Positions 24,090 through 32,551 of a stretch of DNA of 34,718 nt are shown here, in pieces. Position 1 is the first letter of the stretch. Each line of letters starts with the position of its first letter. The translations under genes and the position numbers were made by a program. A model generated the notes under the pieces. It saw only the letters and a program-made list of their open reading frames with translations, was not told where the DNA came from and searched no databases. This DNA comes from Pseudomonadota bacterium (GTDB lineage: Bacteria > Pseudomonadota > Gammaproteobacteria > Steroidobacterales > Steroidobacteraceae), in assembly GCA_025355245.1 (NCBI GenBank), contig JANXZZ010000081.1, positions 1 through 34,718 of the forward strand, in the 5' to 3' direction.

Positions 24090-25415
24090 TCATCGCTGCG
24101 CGTCGTGAAAAGGCCGAAGCAACTGCCCCGCTCGCTTCGGGTCGGTCGGATGACCGAGGGCCTTGAGCGCTTCGGCAAGCACCGGATCTTGTTGCTCCGC
24201 CAAGTCACTGGCGGACGGCAGCGCCTCGATATCGGGTATGACTCCGATCCGTTCGAGGCGACCGCCGTCGCTCATCAGAATATCCGCGGAAGACACGGAC
24301 GTCGCGAACAGCGCGCGGTACTCTCCCTGAGCCGCAAACTCCTGCTGCGCGCGACCCTGCATGACGGAGCCCGCGGTGTGGTCGCCGAAGACCGTGCCGC
24401 GCTTCGCGAGCTGAATCGTCCGTGCCAACAATTCGGATGCCGATGCCGATTGGCTGTCGACTAGAACCTCCAGCTGGCCGTCGTAGGCACTCGTCCCACC
24501 GCCGCGAGCGATCAGCGGCTTGTCATCAGTGCGGGTATGCGACGTGCCGATCGTCACGTCAGCTTGATTGAGCCCGCTCAATAGCCTCAGCAGAATGTAC
24601 TCGGAACCGCCACCATTCCCGCGGAGGTCCAGGATCAGGCCCTTGGCATGCCGGGCGGTTCGCAAGCCGTATTCAATGTCGGCCTCGGGAACTGAAAAAC
24701 TAGGCAACCTCCATATGACCACGTCGGGTTCACTCGTCACGAAAAATGATTTTCGACTCCGAATGGACCGTTCGAATTCGATTTCCGCGAGCTGCAGTCC
24801 GGCGTCGTTGTTGAGATCGGTAATCCTGGAACGTGGCTTTACGTCGGCCGCGACGTTCAGTTCCCTTGCCTCACCGCGTACCGACACCAGCTCGACGTGA
24901 AGCCCCGGCTGTGGCCGGAGGATCTGGAACATGTACCTGAGTTTCCACAGATTTGCGCGCGAGGGCCGGTAACCGTTAATCGCCACGACGCGGTCGCCCG
25001 CGCCGACGTTCTGTCGCGAGGCATCGCTGCCACGCTTGACGGCAACGATGTAGCACACATCGCCGATCATCTGCATCGTCCAACCGTAGTCGACCGTGAC
25101 CGTTTCCCGCGGTGGTACGAAATAGGTATGCGAGTCCTCTAGCTCCATCGCGAACTGGGCAATCGCGCTGAGCGCATCCGACAGGTTTGTCGCCCGGTTT
25201 ATTCGCTCGTCGGCCGCCGCGTAACCTTTCTGCAGGTCGACGCCGCCAAAGGCCGGATCGAAGTAGTAAGTCTCGATTTGCTCCCGCATCGCGCGCAGCA
25301 TGCGGTGAACCTGGTCGCGCTCCAGCGGGCGCAACCCTTCCGGCGGTCCTGCCGACGCGGCCGACAGGATCATTGCGGCAATCAGAGCCACGGTTGCGAC
25401 CCGCCGCTGCTTCAT
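24090..25415 (-). CDS. S41 family peptidase (tricorn/IRBP-like subgroup)
   Basis: The 441-residue protein has a signal peptide (TVALIAAMILSAASAG), a helical N-domain with LEDSHTYFVPP (His96), a PDZ-like region (about 115-190) and the S41 catalytic core with LILDLRGNGGG (about 260-270) and VDSQSASASELL (catalytic Ser at about 325). The Lys of Ctp/Prc proteases, expected in GxxTxGKG, is replaced: the segment reads GDHTAGSV with Ser350. The DSHT histidine suggests the tricorn/IRBP-type Ser-His catalytic set instead. The likely role is periplasmic proteolysis of C-termini or peptides. It follows the alpha/beta hydrolase gene by about 190 bases on the same strand. Confidence 0.88.
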   Translation of the reverse strand: MKQRRVATVALIAAMILSAASAGPPEGLRPLERDQVHRMLRAMREQIETYYFDPAFGGVDLQKGYAAADERINRATNLSDALSAIAQFAMELEDSHTYFVPPRETVTVDYGWTMQMIGDVCYIVAVKRGSDASRQNVGAGDRVVAINGYRPSRANLWKLRYMFQILRPQPGLHVELVSVRGEARELNVAADVKPRSRITDLNNDAGLQLAEIEFERSIRSRKSFFVTSEPDVVIWRLPSFSVPEADIEYGLRTARHAKGLILDLRGNGGGSEYILLRLLSGLNQADVTIGTSHTRTDDKPLIARGGGTSAYDGQLEVLVDSQSASASELLARTIQLAKRGTVFGDHTAGSVMQGRAQQEFAAQGEYRALFATSVSSADILMSDGGRLERIGVIPDIEALPSASDLAEQQDPVLAEALKALGHPTDPKRAGQLLRPFHDAQR

Positions 25416-25608
25416 GGCGCCTCGCTGGGCTTCAACTTCGATGACACCGTGTCCCTTCCCTGGTGAATGCCCTTAGCGCGACTCACACCTGGTCGCAGCG
25501 TGAACGCGTCAAGACCGGCCGGTCACCGACCTTCTCTCGATCCGCCGGCCGCCTCGCCGGCAACATTACCCTGATCCTGGCCCTGGTGACTCGTCTTCGG
25601 GTCAGCAT

Positions 25609-26454
25609 TCACGGCTGACCCAGCAACCGCGTCCACTCGGCATCCGAAATGAGCGCGCTCCAGCTGTTGTGGCCGGCGTCGGGCAATTCCACCAGTACGG
25701 TTTCGCCGCGTTGGCGGGCGATTTCCGCGAGCGAGCGGCCCTGGTCCGCACCCACGACCTCGTCCCGACCCGCAACCAGCACGGCGACGGGGCCCTTGAA
25801 CCTGGGTAGCGCAGCGGCTGAATCGAATCGATCAATCACGAGGTAGCGCGCCGGCAGGAACGGGTAGGCGCGCGCCGCCGTCTCTGCGAGGCTCAGGAAC
25901 GGCGTCAGCAGGACGAGGCGGGACGGAGGGTGGAGCGCCGCGCGCGCCGCGACCTGCACCGCGACGCCGGTTCCGAGCGATTCCCCGACCAGGACAATGG
26001 GCTCGCCCGGGTGCGCGGTAGTCACCTGCGTATAGAGCGCGATCGCATCGGTCGTCAGCGATGTCTCGGACGGCGACCCCTCGCGCGCGCCGTATCCCGG
26101 GTACTCCGCCAGCACGAGCCTCAGCCCCCGCGCAGTGAACGTCGGCGCGAGGTACGCGCGATCGAGCGCGGACCCGGCGTTGCCATGGAACAGGATCGCG
26201 GTCCCGACGACCGCTTTCTCCAGCGGCGGTTCGAACACGATCGCATCGAAGGGCGTGAGCACGGACGTCCGGGCCTGGAGGGATCCGTGGACCGCGGCCT
26301 CGAACGCGGCGCGCGACATCCGCTCGGGAAAATAAATGAGGCTGCGCTGCACGGCGAACAGCACGCCGAGCACGAGGAGGACGAACGCGAGCGGTAGCAG
26401 GATCACCCTGATCCAGAATCGAGGACGGCTGGGATATTGATGCGAGATACTCAT
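25609..26454 (-). CDS. Membrane-anchored alpha/beta hydrolase (BEM46/YfhR-like)
   Basis: The 281-residue protein has an N-terminal membrane anchor (VILLPLAFVLLVLGVLFAVQ) followed by SLIYFPERM, typical of the BEM46/ABHD13-like group. The hydrolase core has AILFHGNAGS (oxyanion loop), YPGYGAREG, the nucleophile elbow GESLGTG, the acid VAGRDEVV and the His in LPDAGHNSW. The catalytic triad is thus complete; the physiological substrate is unknown. I chose the ATG at 26454 because it starts close to the anchor; a frame to 26526 adds 24 residues. The interval 25416-25608 downstream holds a 12-base perfect palindrome, GACCGGCCGGTC, at 25513-25524 but no gene. Confidence 0.85.
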   Translation of the reverse strand: MSISHQYPSRPRFWIRVILLPLAFVLLVLGVLFAVQRSLIYFPERMSRAAFEAAVHGSLQARTSVLTPFDAIVFEPPLEKAVVGTAILFHGNAGSALDRAYLAPTFTARGLRLVLAEYPGYGAREGSPSETSLTTDAIALYTQVTTAHPGEPIVLVGESLGTGVAVQVAARAALHPPSRLVLLTPFLSLAETAARAYPFLPARYLVIDRFDSAAALPRFKGPVAVLVAGRDEVVGADQGRSLAEIARQRGETVLVELPDAGHNSWSALISDAEWTRLLGQP

Positions 26455-26525
26455 TGGGAACTTGCACGGCCCGACGCGGCGGGGCTCAAGCGCCCGGGCG
26501 CCCTCCCCTCCGCCACCGCAAGGCA

Positions 26526-26841
26526 TTATCCATCACGGTGCACGTCCCGGTAGAGCAGCATCGCGCCCCGCTTCTGCTCGTTGCGATCGTCGAACCCGCA
26601 CCGCCCGGACCACTCCTTCGGATACTCGTAGGTGCCGAACAGCATGTCCCACCAGGTCGGGTCGCCGTAGTTGTTGCGGTGCCGCTCGAACTGGTGGTGG
26701 ATGCGATGCATCTCCGGTTGCTGGAAGACGAACCCCATCCAGCGCCGGGTCTTGACGCTGGTGTGGTCGAAGAATTCGCCGAGCGCCGTGCAGAGTGTGG
26801 AGGTCGCGCCCGCCGCCGGCGACAGCCCGAGGACCGCTGCT
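26526..26841 (-). pseudogene. 3' fragment of a sterol desaturase/fatty acid hydroxylase gene
   Basis: Reading leftward, the frame gives AVLGLSPAAGATSTLCTALG, EFFDHTSVKTRRWMGFVF, QQPEMHRIHHQFERHRNNYG and WWDMLFGTYEYP, then a tail to a TAA stop. The HRIHH histidine box and the WDMLFGTY motif are the C-terminal part of the sterol desaturase/fatty acid hydroxylase family, di-iron membrane enzymes. The N-terminal two thirds, with the membrane helices and the first histidine boxes, is missing. Upstream sequence belongs to an unrelated gene (26841-26955) in a different frame. The boundary near 26841 is approximate. Confidence 0.75.
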
Positions 26842-26955
26842 GGCGGCCGCGTGGGCGACCAGCGCATCCGGATCGACGAGTGCGTCGTCGATGACGAAGC
26901 AGCCGTGTCGCTCGTCGAAGTCGATGAACGCGATCTCGGCGTCCGGATTGAACAT
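26841..26955 (-). pseudogene. 5' fragment of a DUF6445-like gene
   Basis: From the ATG at 26955 the frame reads MFNPDAEIAFIDFDERHGCF, then VIDDALVDPDALVAHAAA, after which the similarity stops and the desaturase fragment begins in another frame. An N-terminal FNPDA segment and a VIDDxLxDPxAL motif are characteristic of DUF6445 proteins, a family related to 2-oxoglutarate/Fe(II)-type folds. Only about 38 residues remain of a protein normally over 200 residues long. As written, the frame would continue out of register into the desaturase fragment, giving no sensible product. Confidence 0.6.
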
Positions 26956-26972
26956 CGCCTGCGCTCTAGCAT

Positions 26973-27000
26973 CCGTCCGGCGGCGGGTGCCGCCGGACGG
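26973..27000 (-). terminator. Perfect GC-rich hairpin 3' of the DUF4139 gene
   Basis: CCGTCCGGCGGC and GCCGCCGGACGG form a perfect 12-bp stem (13 with the flanking T-A pair) around the loop GGGT. It begins six bases past the DUF4139 stop codon at 27006, the right place for a terminator, but no U-tract follows. It also lies just upstream of the DUF6445 fragment. Confidence 0.6.
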
Positions 27001-27005
27001 AGCGC

Positions 27006-28676
27006 TCAGTCGTCGTTCTCGTTCGAGCTCTCGAGCTGTCGGTCGCGAGGGTACTGGACCGAGAAGTAGTGGCGGATCGACACGGCCTGCTGCGGCTCGG
27101 CGTTAAACTTCCACAACAGCACGCCCGCCTTGCCCTCGAAATCGCGCGTCGTGGGTTCCGTCGCGCCTTTCAACATCTCGATGCGCACGTCGGAGTGCTT
27201 GCTGACCGGCACCCGGTCGATGACCTCGACCACGACCGCCGCCGGGTGGAAGTTCGTGATGTCGAAGCGCTGCCGGGTCTCCCTGAGGGTCTGCCGGCTG
27301 ATCACGCCGCGCTGCGCGGATTCGGACTTCTCGTCGTGCACCGCGACGCGGATGCGCTCGTCGACGCCAAACGGCATGCGCACCTCGGCACCCGGCAGGA
27401 ACGCCTTGTTCGCCGCCTCGCCGACGAAGGCGCCGTCGCGGTAGAGCTGCAGGCTGCCGCTCTCGATCGGCACGTCGCGGTTGTATTTGAACGCGGCCTC
27501 GAGGTGCGCCTCGTGACGCGCGCTCGGCACGATGCGCGCGAGCATCGTGACGTCGAATGCATCTTCCGCAATCGGGTACAGGCGCGGCCCCCGGTCGGCG
27601 AGCAGCGTCGTTCGCCCCGGGACCCGGTAGTCGACGAGGAAATCGGTCGCGGATTCAGTCGCGTTGCGACGTCCGCCCGTCACCACCACTTCCTGGGCTT
27701 CCTGCAATACCTGCGGCGCAGCGGCCCGAGCCGCGGCCATTCCCAGCGAAGACTTCGCCATGATCGCGTCGCGCGGCGACGGCGGCTCCTCGAGCGTGAG
27801 AAAGATCGAGCCTACCTCCGGAGTCGCTACGTCGCCCGAGGGTTGCGCCGTGGTCAGCGTCACCTCGACGTCCTTCCAGTCTTCGCCCGTCCCCTGCAGG
27901 ACCTGGCCCTGACGCTCGAGCGTAATGCGCTTGGCCTTGGTGTCGAGCCGCGCCTCGTAGATCCACTCCCAGCCCGCGTCCGCGACGAGGTACGAGATCG
28001 AAACGATGGCGAGGGTCGCCGCACTCGCCTCGACCGAAGTGCGCACTTCCGTGCTCTGCCGGCTCGCGGTCGAGACGTTGGCGAGGTCGGCCTTCAGCTT
28101 CTCGATCGTCCGGTCGATGGTGCGCATTTGCTGCGTCGATTCCCGCACGCGCCGCCGCGCGGTGGCGGCACTCGCCGACATGGTCGTGAGCACCGCACCG
28201 AGATTGCTGCCATCGACCGAGGCCTTGGTCGGGCTCCCGGCCGGATTGGCGGCGAGGGACTCAAGGAGTTTGAGCTGCATCTGCGCGGTGGCGACCTCGT
28301 CCTGCACGACCTGCCGCTGGTCGTTCGTCTCCTCGATGCGCCGGCGCAGCTCGCGCTCTGCCTCCGAGGTGAACTTGCCCTCGTTGATGCGCGCCATCTC
28401 GACGCCGCCCAGGGTGACCGCCGCCGAGGCCACCGACACTCTGAGCGATTTCGCCTCGATGGACGCCGGGAGGCCACGGACGACCAGCCGGTTCGTACCC
28501 GCCGGTATCTCGACCTGCCCCGCCCGCGTCACGACCGCGCCCGTCCGATAGACCGTCACGCGGTCGATCCCGAGATTTGCGGGGATATCGGCCGCCAGGG
28601 CTCCCGCGGTGCAGCAGAACAGCGCGACGGGGGCCGCGATCAGCCCGAGCCGGCGGCCTGCCTGGGACGCTTGCAT
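27006..28676 (-). CDS. DUF4139 / mucoidy inhibitor MuiA-family protein
   Basis: The 556-residue protein has a signal peptide (GLIAAPVALFCCTAGALAAD), an N-terminal domain (DUF4140-like, DRVTVYRTGAVVTRAGQVEI), a coiled coil (about 100-205), and the C-terminal DUF4139 beta domain (VSISYLVADAGWEWIYEARL, TLTTAQPSGDV). This is the MuiA family, named for mucoidy inhibition in enterobacteria; the biochemical role is unknown. Between the two halves, at residues 329-337, lies EVVVTGGRR, a motif usually seen at the N-terminus of TonB-dependent receptors. GGAG precedes the ATG. The gene is single and followed by a hairpin. Confidence 0.88.
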   Translation of the reverse strand: MQASQAGRRLGLIAAPVALFCCTAGALAADIPANLGIDRVTVYRTGAVVTRAGQVEIPAGTNRLVVRGLPASIEAKSLRVSVASAAVTLGGVEMARINEGKFTSEAERELRRRIEETNDQRQVVQDEVATAQMQLKLLESLAANPAGSPTKASVDGSNLGAVLTTMSASAATARRRVRESTQQMRTIDRTIEKLKADLANVSTASRQSTEVRTSVEASAATLAIVSISYLVADAGWEWIYEARLDTKAKRITLERQGQVLQGTGEDWKDVEVTLTTAQPSGDVATPEVGSIFLTLEEPPSPRDAIMAKSSLGMAAARAAAPQVLQEAQEVVVTGGRRNATESATDFLVDYRVPGRTTLLADRGPRLYPIAEDAFDVTMLARIVPSARHEAHLEAAFKYNRDVPIESGSLQLYRDGAFVGEAANKAFLPGAEVRMPFGVDERIRVAVHDEKSESAQRGVISRQTLRETRQRFDITNFHPAAVVVEVIDRVPVSKHSDVRIEMLKGATEPTTRDFEGKAGVLLWKFNAEPQQAVSIRHYFSVQYPRDRQLESSNENDD

Positions 28677-28917
28677 GGTTTTTTCTCCGGGCTCGCCGGA
28701 ATGGCGAGGATCTCTCCCGGTTGAAACGGTCGTCGCGCCGAAAAGGGGTTAGAGCCGACGGCAAGCCGCCGGACCGCCCCGTCCCGGAGGCTCGGACTCG
28801 TTGCCTGCGGCGGAGCTCGCGGTCGTCGGCTGCGTCTGACACGGACTTCAGCGCGCAACCGATGGCGGTCCGAGCGTGTCGGAAGGACGATCACCTCAGT
28901 CTGTTTCGGAGACACTG

Positions 28918-29145
28918 ATGGTCGATTCCACAACTGCCGCCGATGAGCACGAATGGCGAGTCGTGCTGCTCGCGTTCCTTCGGGCGCAGGAGGACTACCT
29001 GCGCGCAATGAAGGCACCCGGTGCGTGCGAGACCTCGATCCGTCGTGCGTGGCTGCGCTTGCAGGCCGCGGAACTGCGGCGCGACGACTTCCGCGCCGGC
29101 GCGAGAGAGCACGTGCCGACCTCCCGGGTCGGCGAGAGCGCTTAG
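28918..29145 (+). CDS. Small hypothetical protein (75 aa)
   Basis: A 75-residue frame starts MVDSTTAADEHEWRVVLLAF and continues with LRAQEDYLRAMKAPGACETS and IRRAWLRLQAAELRRDDFR. It looks mostly helical and soluble. GGAG stands eight bases before the ATG at 28918; an in-frame start at 28876 is possible. It is divergent from the DUF4139 gene. No homolog or function is recognised, but the composition is protein-like and codon third positions are GC-rich. Confidence 0.55.
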   Translation: MVDSTTAADEHEWRVVLLAFLRAQEDYLRAMKAPGACETSIRRAWLRLQAAELRRDDFRAGAREHVPTSRVGESA

Positions 29146-29196
29146 CCCGAGGCGAATCGACGGGCCGCGCTGGCGGCCGATCCTACCGCGTCGCAA

Positions 29197-29223
29197 GACC
29201 GCGGGCATTGCCCGCGCGCGGTC
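29197..29223 (+). terminator. GC-rich hairpin downstream of the 75-aa gene
   Basis: GACCGCG and CGCGGTC are inverted, with inner GGGC/GCCC pairing and a two-base bulge around ATT. It lies about 50 bases past the stop at 29145 and before the transglycosylase gene at 29346. No poly-T follows, so terminator function is only suggested by position. Confidence 0.35.
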
Positions 29224-29345
29224 CGCCGACAGACAATGAGCGCGGGGACCCGCCACCGGTGACCGGGCCCCGACCGGGGCGCCCGCGACGGCTGCGCAAC
29301 GAATTCCGCCCGTCGCTCGATACCCCTCTGTAGCTGTCCCTTCCG

Positions 29346-30209
29346 ATGCCACGTCGCTCCGGCGCCCGCAAGCAACCGCAAAAACCCGGGAAAGCCCGCA
29401 GCCGCCGCTGGCGCTTGCCGTTGCCGTGGCCGAACGCCGCGCGCCGTCGTCGCTGGTGGCGGGCGTTCCGGCGTGCGCCCCCTGCCGCGAAGCTGGTCTG
29501 GGGATTCGCGATCGTTGCGGTCGTCTGGCTCGGCGCCAACTGGATCTACCAGGTGGCACGCAAGCCGTCCGAGCTCTTCTTTCCGGTCAGCAGCGTCCTC
29601 TACAAGACACCTCCCGAGACGTGGCGGCAGTACGCCTCGATCTTCCGCAAGTACTCGACGTCGACCATTAGCCCTGAGTTCCTGGCCGCGATCGCGCAGG
29701 TCGAGGGCTCGGGCAACCCGATCGTGCGCACCTACTGGCGCTGGTCGTGGGGATCGCCGCCCTTCGAGACGTACCGCCCGGCCTCGAGCGCCGTCGGCAT
29801 GTACCAGATCACGGACGGCACCTTCGCCGAGGCGCGCCGCTACTGCATCCATTCCCACGCCGTCGTCGCCGACGGCCCGTGGAATGCGTGGCAGAGCTGC
29901 TGGTTCACGAGCCTGTACGCGCGCGTGCTGCCCGCGGACGCGGTCGAGCTCACCGCTGCCGACCTCGACCGGCACGTCAATGCGATCCTCGAGCACCACC
30001 GCATCGGGGGCGCGACGCCGCTGCAGAAGCAGAAACTCGCTGCGCTCATCCATCTGTGCGGCGCGGGCGCGGGCGATGAGTACGCGCGCCGCGGTTTCAG
30101 GCTGCTCGAGGGACAGCGCTGCGGCGATCACCTGGCGAGCGGCTACATCGAGCGGGTCGCCTCGATGCAGCGCGAGTTCACGCGCCTCGCCGCCCGGGAA
30201 CGCGACTAG
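29346..30209 (+). CDS. Membrane-anchored lytic transglycosylase (SLT-like)
   Basis: The 287-residue protein starts with a very basic cytoplasmic segment (about 1-45), then one transmembrane helix (KLVWGFAIVAVVWLGANWIY), and a periplasmic domain. The SLT-type landmarks are FLAAIAQVEGSGNP with the catalytic Glu120 and the SSAVGMYQITDGTFAEAR segment (about 148-164), which matches the GxMQ(L/I)xPxT motif. Such enzymes cleave the glycan strands of peptidoglycan. The C-terminal part includes several Cys and the helix GYIERVASMQREFTRL. The start ATG at 29346 is a reasonable choice but no strong ribosome site is visible. It converges with the DUF4440 gene, 20 bases away. Confidence 0.85.
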   Translation: MPRRSGARKQPQKPGKARSRRWRLPLPWPNAARRRRWWRAFRRAPPAAKLVWGFAIVAVVWLGANWIYQVARKPSELFFPVSSVLYKTPPETWRQYASIFRKYSTSTISPEFLAAIAQVEGSGNPIVRTYWRWSWGSPPFETYRPASSAVGMYQITDGTFAEARRYCIHSHAVVADGPWNAWQSCWFTSLYARVLPADAVELTAADLDRHVNAILEHHRIGGATPLQKQKLAALIHLCGAGAGDEYARRGFRLLEGQRCGDHLASGYIERVASMQREFTRLAARERD

Positions 30210-30229
30210 CGCTCGCGAGCCGCTTGGGC

Positions 30230-30616
30230 TCAGTGCGCCTCGTCGCCGACCGGCAGGCGGGTCCCCTGGTGGAACACGATCTGCCAGCGGCTTTCGCGCC
30301 GGCACCACAGCGAGCTTCTGAGCGACGGCGGGCGCCATCCCGGACCCGCCGCGGTGCGCGCGATGTAGGTCGCCAGCATCACGTTGGTCGCCACGCGCTC
30401 GACGCGGAAGCCCTCGAGGTGCAGCTCCGCCACCCCGCCCCGGCCGATGGCCTCGAGCACGGTCGCCGCATCGAAGACACGGCCGCCGCTCCCGAACTCG
30501 CGGAACTCGGGTGCAAAAATCGTCGACAGCTCGTAGCGATCCGCATCGCGCCCGGGATTGGCGAGCCGCTCCTCGAGCGCCCGGATCTCGTGCTGTGTCG
30601 AACGTCTTAGCGCCAT
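30230..30616 (-). CDS. DUF4440 (NTF2-like) protein
   Basis: The 128-residue protein has the NTF2-like fold pattern of DUF4440: IRALEERLANPGRDADRYEL, the FAPEFREFGSGGRVFDAATV segment, and C-terminal strands with SLRSSLWCRRESRWQIVFHQ and GTRLP. DUF4440 proteins are small cone-shaped barrels of unknown or varied function. GGGGA precedes the ATG. The gene lies divergent from the glutathione S-transferase gene, sharing a 194-base upstream region. Confidence 0.87.
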   Translation of the reverse strand: MALRRSTQHEIRALEERLANPGRDADRYELSTIFAPEFREFGSGGRVFDAATVLEAIGRGGVAELHLEGFRVERVATNVMLATYIARTAAGPGWRPPSLRSSLWCRRESRWQIVFHQGTRLPVGDEAH

Positions 30617-30810
30617 GTGAGGTCCCCTTCCCGTCGGCTGCGGCGATCGCCTGCCACTCCGTGCGCCTGGGTATTATTCAAAAGGCGCGATCCCGCCACC
30701 TATCATCCGCGTGTTTCGGCCCGACGGCCAGCGCGGGGCGCCGGCGACGGGATGCCGCGTTTTCCCGGCTATACTCGAGCCGCGCGCTCGCCAAGCACCG
30801 AGGCCACGGC

Positions 30811-31533
30811 ATGCCCTCCCCCTCCGCACCGCTGCGTCTCTACGAGCTCGCGCTCGCCAACGGCCGCTCCGCCAGCCCCTACGTCTGGCGGGTGCGCTAT
30901 GCGCTCGCGCACAAGGGCCTGAGCGCCGAAACCATGCCGCTCGGCTTCACCGACATTCCGAACACGCTCGCGGGTCGCTTCAAGACCGTGCCGATCCTCG
31001 AGCACGGTGCGAACGTGCTCGCCGAGAGCTGGGACATCGTCGACTACCTCGACAGGACCTTCCCGGACACGCCGCGCCTGTTCTCGGGGCCGGCCGAGTT
31101 CGCGTCGCTGCGCCTCTTCGATGCGTGGTTCCAGCCGGAGATCATGCGCCGCATGGTCACGCTCTACGTGCTCGATATCCACAACGCCGCCCGCGCGGTC
31201 GACCAGGCGTATTTCCGGCAGAGCCGCGAGGTGCGCTTCAAGGGCACGACGCTCGAGGCGCTGACTGCGGATCGCGAGGCGCGCCTGCCCGCGGTCCGCG
31301 AGGCACTCCTGCCGCTGCGCCTGCAGCTCGCGCGATTCCCGTTTCTCGGCGGCCACGTGCCGACCTACGCCGACTACATCGCGCTCGGCGCGTTCCAGTG
31401 GGTTGCGAGCATGAGCACGCTGCCGCTGCTCGCGAAGAATGACGAGCTGTTGCGCGCGTGGCTCGAGCGCGGACTCGATCTCTTCGGTGGACTGGGTCGC
31501 GACCCGAGGACCAAGCCGCTCTTCGAGAGCTAG
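30811..31533 (+). CDS. Glutathione S-transferase family protein
   Basis: The 240-residue protein has an N-terminal thioredoxin-like domain: LRLYELALANGRSASPYVWR (position of the catalytic Ser in bacterial GSTs), FKTVPILEHGANVLAESWDI (cis-Pro and the ES glutathione-binding pair) and VDYLDRTFPDTP. An all-helical C-terminal domain follows, with the conserved PTYADYIALGAFQW helix start (N-capping box Asp). It resembles the GST group that includes beta-etherases and ligninolytic-type enzymes, but the substrate is unknown. The ATG at 30811 begins MPSPSAPLRLYELA. The gene ends seven bases from the end of the convergent LysR gene. Confidence 0.9.
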   Translation: MPSPSAPLRLYELALANGRSASPYVWRVRYALAHKGLSAETMPLGFTDIPNTLAGRFKTVPILEHGANVLAESWDIVDYLDRTFPDTPRLFSGPAEFASLRLFDAWFQPEIMRRMVTLYVLDIHNAARAVDQAYFRQSREVRFKGTTLEALTADREARLPAVREALLPLRLQLARFPFLGGHVPTYADYIALGAFQWVASMSTLPLLAKNDELLRAWLERGLDLFGGLGRDPRTKPLFES

Positions 31534-31540
31534 CGCGGCT

Positions 31541-32530
31541 CTAGGCTCTCAGTCCCGCCACGTTCGGCGGCCCGAACTTGCGCGCCTCGTCGAGCACCCA
31601 CGTGCGAAACGCATCAACCTTGTCGAGTCGCAGGAGCGCCGGCGGGGTCACGAAGTAGAAGGAGCGCGCGAACCTGAGCGCGCGGCTGCTCGCGAGCGCA
31701 AGCGTGCCCCGCTCGACCTCGCTCGCAACGAGGCTCCAGCGCGCGAGCGCGAGCCCCTGCCCCGCCTCCGTCGCCCGGATGATCGCGAGCGAGTCATCGA
31801 AAGCAATCCCGCAGGCCGGCCAGCGGGCCGTCTCGCCCTTCTCGAACAACCACGCGCTCCAGGGCTCCGAGGTGCTGTGCATCAGCCGGTAGCGCTCGAG
31901 GTCCTTCGCGTCGTTGACCGGACCGAGCTTCTTGAGGAGCGCGGGCTTGCACACGGGAATCAGCCACTCGTCGAACAGCTTGTCGATGCTGAGCTGCGGC
32001 CACCCGCCTTCCCCGAACCGGAGTCCCGCATGGACACCGCTGCGCACGAAGTCGATGACTTCCGGCGAGGTATCGATCTGCAGGTCAACGCGCGGATGCA
32101 GGCGGCTGAACTCGGGCAACCGCGGCATGATCCATTGCGACAGGAACGAGGACAGCGTCGTGATCCTGAGCGGCCCCGCGCCGCGTTCGGCGCGCGCGCC
32201 GTCGAGCGCGCGCTCGAGCTCGCCGAGTCCCTGGCGCACCTTCGGCAACAGCTGCGCGCCTTCCGTCGTCAGCACCACCTGGCGTCCGCCGCGACGAAAC
32301 AGCGCGACCCGCAGGTACTCCTCGAGCGACTGGATCTGCATGCTCGCCGCACTCGTCGTGACGCCGAGCGCAGCGGCCGCGCGCGTGAAGCTCAGCTGGT
32401 CAGCGACTGCGACGAACACCCGCAGGCTCCCGAGCGGCAGCCTGCGGATGGCCGGCGGCGCGCTCGAGGGCGAGCGCCGTCGCCGCGGGGGAGCCTTCTC
32501 GGGGGTCGCCGGCGGTGCTTTCTTGCTCAT
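31541..32530 (-). CDS. LysR family transcriptional regulator (GcvA-like)
   Basis: The 329-residue protein has an unusually long basic, Pro-rich N-terminus (about 1-30), then the LysR winged helix-turn-helix (LGSLRVFVAVADQLSFTRAA, AALGVTTSAASMQIQSLEEY) and the substrate-binding domain (PLRITTLSSFLSQWIMPRLP onward). The domain sequence, with FRRGGRQVVLTTEGAQLLP and GVHAGLRFGEGGWP, is the GcvA-like subgroup. LysR proteins usually control a divergent neighbour, but here the upstream gene is on the same strand and encodes a small exported peptide. The target is unknown. Confidence 0.92.
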   Translation of the reverse strand: MSKKAPPATPEKAPPRRRRSPSSAPPAIRRLPLGSLRVFVAVADQLSFTRAAAALGVTTSAASMQIQSLEEYLRVALFRRGGRQVVLTTEGAQLLPKVRQGLGELERALDGARAERGAGPLRITTLSSFLSQWIMPRLPEFSRLHPRVDLQIDTSPEVIDFVRSGVHAGLRFGEGGWPQLSIDKLFDEWLIPVCKPALLKKLGPVNDAKDLERYRLMHSTSEPWSAWLFEKGETARWPACGIAFDDSLAIIRATEAGQGLALARWSLVASEVERGTLALASSRALRFARSFYFVTPPALLRLDKVDAFRTWVLDEARKFGPPNVAGLRA

Positions 32531-32551
32531 GCGTTTTCCAGTGGCGCGGCC

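Noticed and set aside
25513..25524. 12-base palindrome GACCGGCCGGTC as an operator
   Set aside because: Short GC-only palindromes are common in GC-rich DNA, and its location relative to a promoter could not be established.
27069..28724. Long plus-strand open frame opposite the DUF4139 gene
   Set aside because: Shadow of a gene with clear domains; the translation is Arg/Leu/Asp-rich without recognisable features.
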